15,228 nt of DNA from an uncultured Alphaproteobacteria bacterium (GTDB lineage: Bacteria; Pseudomonadota; Alphaproteobacteria; Caulobacterales; Hyphomonadaceae): contig CAIKXW010000113.1 of assembly GCA_903831485.1 (NCBI GenBank), positions 1 through 15,228 of the forward strand, given 5' to 3'. Below the pieces are notes generated by a model that saw only the letters and a list, made by a program, of their open reading frames with translations, was not told the origin of the DNA and did no database searches. How positions within the stretch are numbered: the first letter of the stretch is position 1; every line of letters starts with the position of its first letter. This document shows positions 5,333-12,928 of this stretch, in pieces. The position numbers and the translations under genes are program-made.

Positions 5333-7857
5333 GCGACGCGCGCCGATATGTGTTGACGGGTGAGGCCGCGATGTCGGCGGCGCTGGCTGGCGGCAAGGGC
5401 GCGGCGCTGGCCAAGCTGGCGGCGACGTTTCCGGTGCCGGCGTTCTTCGTGATCGCGGCGGAGGCTCTTGATCGGGACGGGTTGAGGGCTGAAGCGCGCG
5501 GAGAAGTGAATCAGGGGTTAGCGCGACTGGCTGCACAAAGCGGGGCAGGGCGGTTGGCTGTGCGCTCCTCCGGGCGCGAGGAAGATGGCGCGGCGTCGGC
5601 GCATGCAGGTCAGTTCGAAACGGAGCTGAATGTTGCGCCGGGCGATGTGGCGGCTGCTGCGCATCGGGTGTGGCGGTCGGGATTCAGCGAGACGCTGGCG
5701 CAGTATCGGCAGGCGCATGGGCTGTCGGGTGATCCGCAGCCGCCTGCCGTTGTGGTTCAGGTGATGGTTGAAGCGCGTGCCGCGGGCGTGGCGTTCTCGG
5801 CGGATCCGGTGTCGGGCGATCGCGGCGTCGTAGTGATCAGCGCGATTGCGGGGCTGGCGGACAGGCTGGTCAGCGGCGAGGCGGATGGCGACAGCTATCG
5901 CGTTGGCGCTGGCGGGGCGACGCTCGAGGCGGATCTGGTGGGCGATGCGGCGGTGCTTGGCGAGGCTGAGCGCGCGGAGGTCGCGGCGATGGCGCGGCGG
6001 GCAGCGGAGCATTTTGGTTCGCCGCAGGATATCGAATGGGCTTTCGATGGGCGTGGACTGCACATGTTGCAGTCACGGCCGATTACGACGCTGGGAAACG
6101 TTGATAGAGACCCTGTCCTGTCCTCCCCCTTGCACAGGGAGGAACCACGCGGGGAGAGGTCGAGCGATCTCACGATCTGGGACAACTCCAACATCGTGGA
6201 GAGTTATCCGGGGGTCACGTCGCCGCTGACGTTTTCATTTGCACGATATGTCTACAGCCATGTGTATCAAGCCTTCTCGCGACTGATGGGCGTGCCAGCG
6301 GCGGATGTCGAAGAGCATCGCGCGGTGTTCGAGAACATGCTCGGGCGTGTGGATGGGCGGGTCTATTACAACCTGCTGAACTGGTATCGCGCGCTGGCGC
6401 TGTTTCCGGGGTTCAAGGCGAACCGGAAATTCATGGAAGGCATGATGGGCGTCTCGGAGGCGCTGCCGGAGGATATGGCCAGTCGCATCGCCCCGCCCTC
6501 GACGAGCGGATGGGAGCGGTTCGTTGATAACCTGAAACTGGTGCGCGTGGGGCTGGGCCTGATCTGGCATGAGGTGCAGATCAAGGGGACGATACGCGAG
6601 TTCTACGCACGGCTGAATCAGGCGCTGGCAAAGCCGGACGGCGCGATCGATGCGATGCAGCCGACGGAGCTGGTTGCTGAGTACCGGTTGCTGGAGCGGC
6701 AGCTGCTGGCGAAGTGGGATGCGCCGCTGGTCAACGATTTCCTCTGCATGATTGCGTTCGGCGCAGCGCAGAAGTCGATGACCAAGTGGGCGGGCGATGA
6801 GGGCGTCGCCTACCTGTCGGCGACCTTGATGGGGCAAGGCGATATTGTTTCGGCGGAACCGGCGAAGATGATCCGGGCTATGGGCGCGATGGTGCGCAGG
6901 CGGCCGGAAGTCATCGCTCGGTTGGCGGCCGGGGATCGGACGGCGGTGGACGCGACACCTGAATTGCGGTTGGCGTTCGATCGCTACATCGCGAAGTTCG
7001 GCGACCGGTGCACGCAGGAACTGAAGCTTGAGAGCCGGACGCTGCATGAGGATCCCACGCAGGTGCTGATGGCGGTGGCGGCAGCGGCGCCGGCGCGGGG
7101 AACGGAGGCTGTTCAGGAGGCGAGGCAGGACCTGCATCGGTTGATACCTGATTTCGGCAAGCGCGTGCTGGCGCGGTGGCTGGTGGACTGGGCGAAGGCG
7201 CGGGTGCAGGATCGCGAGAATCTGCGGTTCGAGCGGACGCGGCTGTTCGGGCGGGTGCGGCGCATCTTCCTCGCGCTTGGCGCACGGTTGCGTGCCGCTG
7301 GCGTTCTGGAGCAGCAGCGCGATGTGTTCAATCTGACGGTGGAGGAGCTGCTGGGCGCCGTTGAAGGCGCTGGCATCACGCAGGATCTGAAGGCGCTGGT
7401 GCGCCTGCGGGCGGCGGAGCATGCGGGGCAGATTGCGCGACCCGATCCGCCGGAGCGGTTCAGCGTTTCGGGCGCGCATGTGACGGGCGTGGCTGGGCTG
7501 ACGGCGCAGGCGGCTGTCGCTGGCGAGGGCGGCGAGATGCGCAAGGGGCTGGGGTGCTGCAAGGGTGTGGTGACGGCGAAGGTGCGGGTGATCGAGGATC
7601 CGCGGGTCGAGGCGTTGGGCGCGGGTGAAATCCTGGTGGCGCGGCATACTGATCCGGGCTGGATCGCGGTGTTCGCCAATGCGGCGGGGGTGATCGCAGA
7701 GCGGGGCTCCCTGCTCTCGCATTCGGCCATCGTTGCGCGGGAGATGGGGGTGCCGTGCGTGGTGTCGCTCAAGGGGGTGACGCAGTGGCTGAAGACAGGC
7801 GATACGGTGCGGCTGGACGGCGGGGCGGGCACGGTTGAACGGGTGAGCGGGGGGTAG
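5329..7857 (+). CDS. PEP-synthase/rifampicin-phosphotransferase-like ATP-dependent dikinase
   Basis: Counting from GTG at 5329 (sharing GTGA with the previous stop), the protein has 842 residues. An N-terminal ATP-grasp PPDK_N domain (about 8-255) shows GGKGAALAKL (21-30), LAVRSSGREEDGA (76-88), GVAFSADPVSG (153-163) and DIEWAFDGRGLHMLQSRPIT (234-253). A long central domain (about 283-730) has no motif I recognise. A phospho-His swivelling domain closes the protein, with SLLSHSAIVAREMGVP around H798. The PEP/pyruvate TIM barrel that ends true PEP synthase and PPDK is missing. This three-part layout is that of rifampicin phosphotransferase, which moves the β-phosphate of ATP through the His to a hydroxyl bound by the middle domain. 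By analogy this enzyme should phosphorylate an operon intermediate; that is inference. A palindromic segment sits in the linker at residues 265-272. Confidence 0.88.
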   Translation: MSDARRYVLTGEAAMSAALAGGKGAALAKLAATFPVPAFFVIAAEALDRDGLRAEARGEVNQGLARLAAQSGAGRLAVRSSGREEDGAASAHAGQFETELNVAPGDVAAAAHRVWRSGFSETLAQYRQAHGLSGDPQPPAVVVQVMVEARAAGVAFSADPVSGDRGVVVISAIAGLADRLVSGEADGDSYRVGAGGATLEADLVGDAAVLGEAERAEVAAMARRAAEHFGSPQDIEWAFDGRGLHMLQSRPITTLGNVDRDPVLSSPLHREEPRGERSSDLTIWDNSNIVESYPGVTSPLTFSFARYVYSHVYQAFSRLMGVPAADVEEHRAVFENMLGRVDGRVYYNLLNWYRALALFPGFKANRKFMEGMMGVSEALPEDMASRIAPPSTSGWERFVDNLKLVRVGLGLIWHEVQIKGTIREFYARLNQALAKPDGAIDAMQPTELVAEYRLLERQLLAKWDAPLVNDFLCMIAFGAAQKSMTKWAGDEGVAYLSATLMGQGDIVSAEPAKMIRAMGAMVRRRPEVIARLAAGDRTAVDATPELRLAFDRYIAKFGDRCTQELKLESRTLHEDPTQVLMAVAAAAPARGTEAVQEARQDLHRLIPDFGKRVLARWLVDWAKARVQDRENLRFERTRLFGRVRRIFLALGARLRAAGVLEQQRDVFNLTVEELLGAVEGAGITQDLKALVRLRAAEHAGQIARPDPPERFSVSGAHVTGVAGLTAQAAVAGEGGEMRKGLGCCKGVVTAKVRVIEDPRVEALGAGEILVARHTDPGWIAVFANAAGVIAERGSLLSHSAIVAREMGVPCVVSLKGVTQWLKTGDTVRLDGGAGTVERVSGG
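6121..6143. repeat. Palindromic element inside the dikinase-like gene
   Basis: TCCTCCC (6121-6127) and GGGAGGA (6137-6143) form a perfect 7-base inverted repeat around a 9-base loop. The flanking bases are also C-rich on the left and G-rich on the right (to about 6159) and differ in style from the surrounding coding DNA. The reading frame stays open and encodes a hydrophilic stretch, SSPLHREEPRGERSS (265-279), in the linker between the ATP-grasp and central domains. It resembles the small intergenic palindromic repeats of alphaproteobacteria and may be a remnant inserted in frame. No second copy is seen in this window. Confidence 0.45.
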
Positions 7858-7859
7858 CG

Positions 7860-8957
7860 ATGGCAGAGACCGATATCGCAAAGCGCGCGAGCTTCGACAT
7901 CATCCGCTACGCGCAGGCGTGGGAGGATGCAGACATCCTGTGCGCGGCGCTTCGGCCAGGACCGAACGATACGGTGGTGTCGATTGCGTCTGCGGGCGAC
8001 AACGCGCTCGCATTGCTCGCCGAGGGGGCGGAGCGCGTCATCGCGGTGGACCTCAACCCGATGCAGCTGGCGTGCGTGCGGATGCGGATGGCAATGTACC
8101 GGACGCACAGCCATGAGAAGTTTCTTGAATTGATGGGGTCGCGGCCATCCGGGCGGCGGCGGCATCTGCTCGAGCATTCCGCGTCGCAGCTTTCGGATGA
8201 AGACCAGGCGTTCTGGGCCGCCATCAAGGATGATGTTGCGAAGTATGGCGTGGGGGGCGTGGGCAAGTTCGAGCGATACTTCCGCACCTTCCGCGACTGG
8301 GTTCTGCCCTTCGTGCACAACAAGGACACGATCGACGCGCTGCTACGTCCGCGCGACGCCGATGCGCGCGGGGCATTCTACGACAAGAGCTGGAACATCT
8401 GGGGCTGGCGTATGCTGGTGAAGGTGTTCTTCTCGCGCTTCGTCATGGGGCGGCTCGGGCGCGACCCCGCGTTCTTCGATCATGTCGAGGGCGGGCCGTC
8501 GGCGCAGGTGGCGCGGCTGACGCGCAAGGCGCTTGTCGATCAGGATCCGGCGGCGAATCCGTACCTGCACTGGATCCTCAAGGGCTGCCATGGCGAGGCC
8601 TTGCCGCGCGCGCTGGAGCTGGAGCGGTTCGAGACGATCCGCGATCGGCTTGACCGGCTCGAGGTGCGGCTCTGTACGGTGGAGACGCTGGCGGAAGAAG
8701 GCGTGAAGGCCGACGCGTTCAACCTCTCGGATATCTTCGAGTACATGTCGCCGGCGGCGCACACGCAGGCTTATGCGAGCATTCTCGCAACAGCGCGGCC
8801 GGGGGCGCGGATTGCCTACTGGAACATGATGGCGCCGCGACGTGCGCCCGCGTCGCTGGCTGATCGGGTGACGACGGATGGCCAGCTGGAGGCGAAACTG
8901 AAGCCACTGGACAAGGCGTTCTTCTATTCGGACTTCGTGATCGAGACCGTGAAGTGA
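7860..8957 (+). CDS. DUF3419 (BtaA-like) S-adenosylmethionine 3-amino-3-carboxypropyltransferase
   Basis: This 365-residue protein matches the BtaA-type DUF3419 family, which moves the 3-amino-3-carboxypropyl group of AdoMet onto diacylglycerol to form a homoserine ether lipid. Family features are the opening RYAQAWEDADIL (16-27), the AdoMet-binding SIASAGDNAL (41-50), the acidic strand VDLNPMQL (63-70) and the late NLSDIFEYMSP region. The ATG at 7860 is 2 bases past the previous stop, the only non-overlapping junction in the operon. The partner BtaB, the N-methyltransferase that completes betaine lipids, is not found nearby. The product may therefore keep a free amine, or the acceptor may not be diacylglycerol. 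The final 4 bases overlap the next gene. Confidence 0.87.
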   Translation: MAETDIAKRASFDIIRYAQAWEDADILCAALRPGPNDTVVSIASAGDNALALLAEGAERVIAVDLNPMQLACVRMRMAMYRTHSHEKFLELMGSRPSGRRRHLLEHSASQLSDEDQAFWAAIKDDVAKYGVGGVGKFERYFRTFRDWVLPFVHNKDTIDALLRPRDADARGAFYDKSWNIWGWRMLVKVFFSRFVMGRLGRDPAFFDHVEGGPSAQVARLTRKALVDQDPAANPYLHWILKGCHGEALPRALELERFETIRDRLDRLEVRLCTVETLAEEGVKADAFNLSDIFEYMSPAAHTQAYASILATARPGARIAYWNMMAPRRAPASLADRVTTDGQLEAKLKPLDKAFFYSDFVIETVK

Positions 8958-10291
8958 ACGAGGCGCTGCTTCCCAGCTTGGCGAAGATCGCGGGGTCGGT
9001 GATCCTGCTGGCGGGCGTGCTGTGGGGCGTGTCAAAGCTGGCGAAGCTGGCGCGTCTTGATCCCGAGGTTGGCCGCAAGCTGGTGCATATCAGCCTGGGC
9101 CTTTTCTGCCTGACTTTCCCCTATGTGTTCGATGAGGCGTGGGAGGTCGGTGCAACGTGTGCGCTGGCCTTGCTTGTGTTCGTCGCGGCGCGCGGCGTGG
9201 CGCGGACCAGCCTCGGCGGCGGGCTCCATGCGGTCGCGCGCAAGTCTTATGGCGAGTTGCTGTTTGCGATCGCGGTGGCGCTGCTGTTCTGGCTGAAGGA
9301 CGGGCACTTCATCTCGACGACGATGCACCAGAAAGCGCCGCCGGGGGACATTCTCTACATCCTTCCGATCCTGGTGCTGACGCTGTGCGATGCGGCGAGC
9401 GCGCTGGTTGGCTCGCGCTATGGCCGGCGCGTGTTCGAGGTGGAGGATGGCAAGAAGAGCGTCGAGGGCGTGGTCGCGTTTGCGATGACCGCGTGGCTGC
9501 TGTCTCTGATCGCGTTCCTGATGCTGACGGACATCGGGCGCGGCGAGGCTGTGCTGCTGGCCTTCATCACCGCGGTGTTCGGCGCGCTGCTGGAGGCGGC
9601 GAGCTGGCGGGGGCTCGACAATCTGTTCATTCCGCTGGGGCTCTACTTCCTGCTGTCGAACCTGCTCTATATGGGTGCACCGGGCCTGACGGCGCTGGCG
9701 ACGGTGTTCCTGCTGTTGCTGATCGCCCTGCTTCTGGTCACACGGCATCGGCCGGGAGAAGAGCGGCATTTCCTGGCGGTGGGATCGACGCTGTTCTTCT
9801 GCATCGCGATCTTTGCGGAGCCGACCAGCATCGTGACGCCGGCGGTGGCGGTGGCGACCTACATTGCCGCCCTCAGCATCCGCAGGCCGGACAGGCCGCC
9901 GCATGATGCGCTTAACCTGCTGGTGGTGGTGACGGCGATTGCGTTGCTCTACTTCGTCGTGAGCAATTTCGCGCGCATGGACACGATCCATGGGTTCAAT
10001 CTTTCCTTCGCCGGACTGGCGGCGGGAATTGCTGCGCGCTTCGCAAGGAATGTGTGGCGAGCGTCAGTGGCTGTCGTGATCGCGTGGGGCGCCATGTCGA
10101 TCCGCACCTACTGGGCGGAGGGGCAAAGCGAGCCGGCGCTTCTGTTTACGCTGGTCGGGCTATTCGGCATTGTCGGGATCGCGCTGGTCGGATGGTTCCT
10201 GCGGCGCCGGGACTATGACCGGCCGTGGCTGGTGCTTGGTGGTGTGTGCATGTTTGTGGGTCTGATCGCCTTGCCGTTATCGCCGCCATGA
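8954..10291 (+). CDS. Dolichol/phytol-kinase-family membrane protein with long C-terminal extension
   Basis: Starting at GTG 8954 (GTGA overlap), this is a 445-residue multi-spanning membrane protein. The N-terminal half matches the SEC59/VTE5/DGK1-type CTP-dependent lipid kinases: GRKLVHISLGLF (40-51), LCDAASALVGSRYGRR (144-159) and DGKKSVEGVVAF (165-176). These enzymes phosphorylate polyprenols, phytol or diacylglycerol. The family is normally about 200-250 residues. Here about 200 further residues add roughly six hydrophobic helices (from about 240 to 440) of unknown role. That could be a fused membrane domain, perhaps a lipid transporter or a second enzyme, but no motif identifies it. It lies between the BtaA-like and GNAT genes, which suits a lipid substrate. 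The end overlaps the next gene by ATGA. Confidence 0.82.
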   Translation: MNEALLPSLAKIAGSVILLAGVLWGVSKLAKLARLDPEVGRKLVHISLGLFCLTFPYVFDEAWEVGATCALALLVFVAARGVARTSLGGGLHAVARKSYGELLFAIAVALLFWLKDGHFISTTMHQKAPPGDILYILPILVLTLCDAASALVGSRYGRRVFEVEDGKKSVEGVVAFAMTAWLLSLIAFLMLTDIGRGEAVLLAFITAVFGALLEAASWRGLDNLFIPLGLYFLLSNLLYMGAPGLTALATVFLLLLIALLLVTRHRPGEERHFLAVGSTLFFCIAIFAEPTSIVTPAVAVATYIAALSIRRPDRPPHDALNLLVVVTAIALLYFVVSNFARMDTIHGFNLSFAGLAAGIAARFARNVWRASVAVVIAWGAMSIRTYWAEGQSEPALLFTLVGLFGIVGIALVGWFLRRRDYDRPWLVLGGVCMFVGLIALPLSPP

Positions 10292-11121
10292 CTGACGCGA
10301 TCGCAATACCAGGCGCGAGCCTCACCATTTTCCGCGACGCGCCATCCCTGGAGGGGCGGCGCACGGCGGCGCTTGGAGCGTTCGCGTGTGATACGGCGGA
10401 AGCGGGCGCGCGGGCGATACGCGAGGCGATCGCGACGCTGAAGGCCGAGGGTTTTGGCGCTGTGCTGGGGCCGATGGATGGGAATACCTGGGGCAAGCAT
10501 CGGCTGGTCGTCGAGAGTGATGGGCGGGCGCCCTTCCTGATGGAGCCGTCGAATCCGGCGCATTATGTGGAAGCGTTCGAGCAGTCGGGGCTTTCGGTGG
10601 TGTCGCGCTATGTGTCGGCGGTTCGGCCTGCCGATGCGGCGGCGGGTGCGTCGGCGGCGCCGGCGGGACTCCGGTTGCGGAATTTTGACCCGGCGCGCGC
10701 CGAGCAGGAACTGACACGCGTTCATGCGCTGTCGCTGGAAGCGTTTGCGGACAATCGTTTCTATCAACCCATCGGGCTGGAGCAGTTTCTCGCAAGCTAT
10801 CGGCCGGTGTTGCCGGCCGTCGACCCGGAGCTTGTGTTGCTGCTTGAGGATGAGGCGGGCGAGCTGAAAGGGTTTCTGTTTGCTGTTCCCAATCTGGTCG
10901 AGGGGCCGCAGACGAAGACGGTGATCCTGAAGACGTATGCATCGCGCGCGAGGGGCGGTGGATCGATGATGGCCAATGCGTTTCATGTACGGGCGAAGGC
11001 GCGCGGGTTTGTGGATGTGATCCATGCGCTGATGCATGAGAGCAATCTCTCGGCGACGCATAGCGACAGGACGGGCAGCAAGGTGTTCCGGCGTTATGCG
11101 CTGTGGGGCGGGCTGCTTTGA
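10288..11121 (+). CDS. GNAT-family acyltransferase
   Basis: The ATG at 10288 (ATGA overlap with the previous stop) gives 277 residues. An open frame continues further upstream, but the overlap start fits the operon pattern and gives a normal N-terminus. The C-terminal half carries a GNAT-like acyl-CoA-binding region: a Gly-rich RARGGGSMMANAFHVRAKAR (220-239), then FVDVIHALMHESNLS (241-255) and a closing RRYALW. The N-terminal 125 residues also look like a degenerate GNAT-type half, with GPMDGNTWGKHRLV (61-74). Such enzymes transfer acyl groups to amines. The next gene is an acyl-activating enzyme, and the BtaA-like gene could supply an amine acceptor, so lipid N-acylation is an attractive inference. 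Acceptor and acyl length are unknown. Confidence 0.78.
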   Translation: MTDAIAIPGASLTIFRDAPSLEGRRTAALGAFACDTAEAGARAIREAIATLKAEGFGAVLGPMDGNTWGKHRLVVESDGRAPFLMEPSNPAHYVEAFEQSGLSVVSRYVSAVRPADAAAGASAAPAGLRLRNFDPARAEQELTRVHALSLEAFADNRFYQPIGLEQFLASYRPVLPAVDPELVLLLEDEAGELKGFLFAVPNLVEGPQTKTVILKTYASRARGGGSMMANAFHVRAKARGFVDVIHALMHESNLSATHSDRTGSKVFRRYALWGGLL

Positions 11122-12533
11122 ATCTCGTCGAGACGTTTCTCGCGCAGGCGGCGGCGCGGCCGGATGTGGCGGCGATCATTGCTGCGGATGGGCGGGTGAC
11201 GAGCTATGCGCAGCTGGCGCGGGCGTCGGCGGTGCGGGCGTTGGCGTATGCGCGTGCGGGCGTTGGCGCGGGTGATGTCGTGCTGATCGCGCGAGGTGTT
11301 TCGGTCGAGCTCTACGAGACCTTGCTGGCGATGTTCCGGCTCGGTGCGGTTGCGATGTTTCCGGAGCCCGCGGCGGGGCTGAAGGGGCTGCGTGTCGCGG
11401 TGGACATGGTGAGGCCCAGGACAATCGCGACGATAGGTATCGGGCATGTGGTGCGGATGCTGTTTCCGGAATTGCAGCGGCTGAAGCCGCTGCCGGATTT
11501 CGATGACGATGCGGTGGCTGGTGATCCGCTGGCGCATCTGCCGGGGGATGCGCCTGCCCTGATCACGTTCACGTCCGGATCGACGGGGCGGCCGAAGGGG
11601 ATCGTGCGCTCGGCGGACTTCCTGATGCTGCAGCATCGGCTACTGGAAGACCTGCGGCGGACGAAGCCGGGCGATGTGGATCTGATCTCGTTGCCGGTGT
11701 TCATCCTGTCAAACCTCGCGGCGGGGGCGACGAGCGTTATCCCGGCGGGCAAGCTGACGCGGCCTGCAATGCTGGATGGCGGGAAGCTGCGCGAGCAGAT
11801 CGTGCGGCATCGCGTGAACAGGATTGTTGCGCCGCCGGCCGTGGTATCGCGCATTGTTGAGGGCGCGGCGCCGATGGCGCAGCTGGAAGCGATCTTCACG
11901 GGCGGCGGGCCGGTCTATCCCAACCTGCTCCGCGCCGTCGCGAAGGCTGCGCCAGATGCGGCGATCCATGCGGTGTATGGATCGACGGAGGCGGAGCCGA
12001 TTGCGCATCTGGAGCTGAAAGACGTGGCGGAGGCAGACTGGCGCGCGATGGCCGAGGGCGCCGGGCTGCTGGCGGGCAAGCCCATCGTCGAGATTGCTGT
12101 CGAGCTGCGCGACCATGAAGTGTTCGTGGCGGGCGCGCATGTGAATCGCGGCTATCTCGATCCGGCGGATGACGTCTCAACCAAGTCGGTGCGCGATGGC
12201 GTGCTGTGGCATCGCACGGGCGATGCTGCGCGCATTGATGAGCTGGGACGGCTGTGGCTGCTGGGACGACGCCAGGCGGCCAGTGGCGGGTTGTTCCCGT
12301 TTGCGGTGGAAACGGCGGCGTTGAGCTGGCCGGGCGTTCGGCAGGCGGCGCTGCTGGCGGGCGACGGGCGCGCGCGGCTCGCGCTGGCGGGTGACGGATT
12401 GAATGCGGCAGACATGTCAGCGCGCGCGAAGATGCTGGGCGATATCGCGGTCGTGCTGGTGAAGGAGGTGCCGATGGACAGGCGGCATAATTCGAAAGCG
12501 GACTATGCGCGGCTGGGGAAGATGCTGGCGTGA
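11118..12533 (+). CDS. AMP-dependent acyl synthetase/ligase (ANL superfamily)
   Basis: Counting from TTG 11118 (TTGA overlap), the protein has 471 residues, shorter than the usual 500-550. The P-loop-like motif TSGSTGRPKG is at 152-161, the YGSTEAEP motif at 287-294, TGD at 367-369, the R384 hinge region at LLGRRQAASG, and a C-terminal RHNSKADY with likely catalytic K460. It should form an acyl-adenylate from a carboxylic acid and ATP, then pass it to CoA or another acceptor. The DRRHNSK ending resembles the OleC group (β-lactone synthetases acting on β-hydroxy acids) and their relatives, but no oleA, oleB or oleD lies nearby. The substrate is unknown. The gene sits directly after the GNAT gene and may feed it acyl-CoA. 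A GTG longer frame at 11103 was not preferred. Confidence 0.86.
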   Translation: MNLVETFLAQAAARPDVAAIIAADGRVTSYAQLARASAVRALAYARAGVGAGDVVLIARGVSVELYETLLAMFRLGAVAMFPEPAAGLKGLRVAVDMVRPRTIATIGIGHVVRMLFPELQRLKPLPDFDDDAVAGDPLAHLPGDAPALITFTSGSTGRPKGIVRSADFLMLQHRLLEDLRRTKPGDVDLISLPVFILSNLAAGATSVIPAGKLTRPAMLDGGKLREQIVRHRVNRIVAPPAVVSRIVEGAAPMAQLEAIFTGGGPVYPNLLRAVAKAAPDAAIHAVYGSTEAEPIAHLELKDVAEADWRAMAEGAGLLAGKPIVEIAVELRDHEVFVAGAHVNRGYLDPADDVSTKSVRDGVLWHRTGDAARIDELGRLWLLGRRQAASGGLFPFAVETAALSWPGVRQAALLAGDGRARLALAGDGLNAADMSARAKMLGDIAVVLVKEVPMDRRHNSKADYARLGKMLA

Positions 12534-12928
12534 CGGGGCGCGCACCGATGAATGCGGCGGATCGGGTGCGTGCTGGGTTGGCGTGGGGCTTCGTGTTCGG
12601 CTGCGTGTCGCACTTTGGCTGGCTGTGGTTGAATGGCAGCCTGCTCTATCACGGACCTGCGCCTGAATGGGCCGTGTGGTTCTGGTTTGGCGTCTGCGCG
12701 GTGGACCTGGTCGTGTTCTGGCTGATGCTGGCGCATCCGCGTGGAGGCGTTGCGCTGGGTGTGGCGACGATGGCGACGACGCTGGCCGTCAACTGGACGC
12801 AGTTTCCGACATTCGAGTACGGCTTCAACTGGGTGCTGATCGGCCTGACGGTCTTTGGCGTGATCGTGTTCGTCACCGCGCCATGGCTGTGGCGCGCGTC
12901 GCGGTGGCGGTTCAGCTTGACGTCTTGA
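12530..12928 (+). CDS. Small four-helix membrane protein, unknown function
   Basis: This 132-residue protein starts at GTG 12530, sharing GTGA with the previous stop; an internal ATG at 12548 is a possible alternative. Four hydrophobic helices are visible at about 16-34, 45-67, 75-91 and 100-118, with many aromatic residues (WGFVFGCVSHFGWLWL; WAVWFWFGVCAVDLVVFWL). No family is recognised. As the last gene of the operon it may help to hold, scaffold or translocate the product. Its last 17 bases overlap the 3' end of the convergent carbonic anhydrase gene. No terminator hairpin could be seen at this tight junction. Confidence 0.75.
   Translation: MTGRAPMNAADRVRAGLAWGFVFGCVSHFGWLWLNGSLLYHGPAPEWAVWFWFGVCAVDLVVFWLMLAHPRGGVALGVATMATTLAVNWTQFPTFEYGFNWVLIGLTVFGVIVFVTAPWLWRASRWRFSLTS

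Noticed and set aside
5329..7857. True phosphoenolpyruvate synthase or pyruvate phosphate dikinase
   Set aside because: The C-terminal PEP/pyruvate-binding barrel is absent; the protein ends just after the phospho-His domain.
6235..7881. Long minus-strand open frame opposite the dikinase-like gene, and similar ones at 3051-4379 and 4019-5536
   Set aside because: They are rich in Arg, His and Pro, match no family, and lie opposite genes with clear motifs. They are by-products of high third-position GC.
10225..10287. Upstream start for the GNAT gene
   Set aside because: The extra 21 residues would lie inside the previous gene and show no family similarity. The ATG at 10288 forms a standard ATGA overlap.
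11118..12533. OleC of an olefin-synthesis cluster
   Set aside because: Only the C-terminal RHNSK ending is suggestive. No oleA, oleB or oleD is nearby, and the protein is shorter than OleC.
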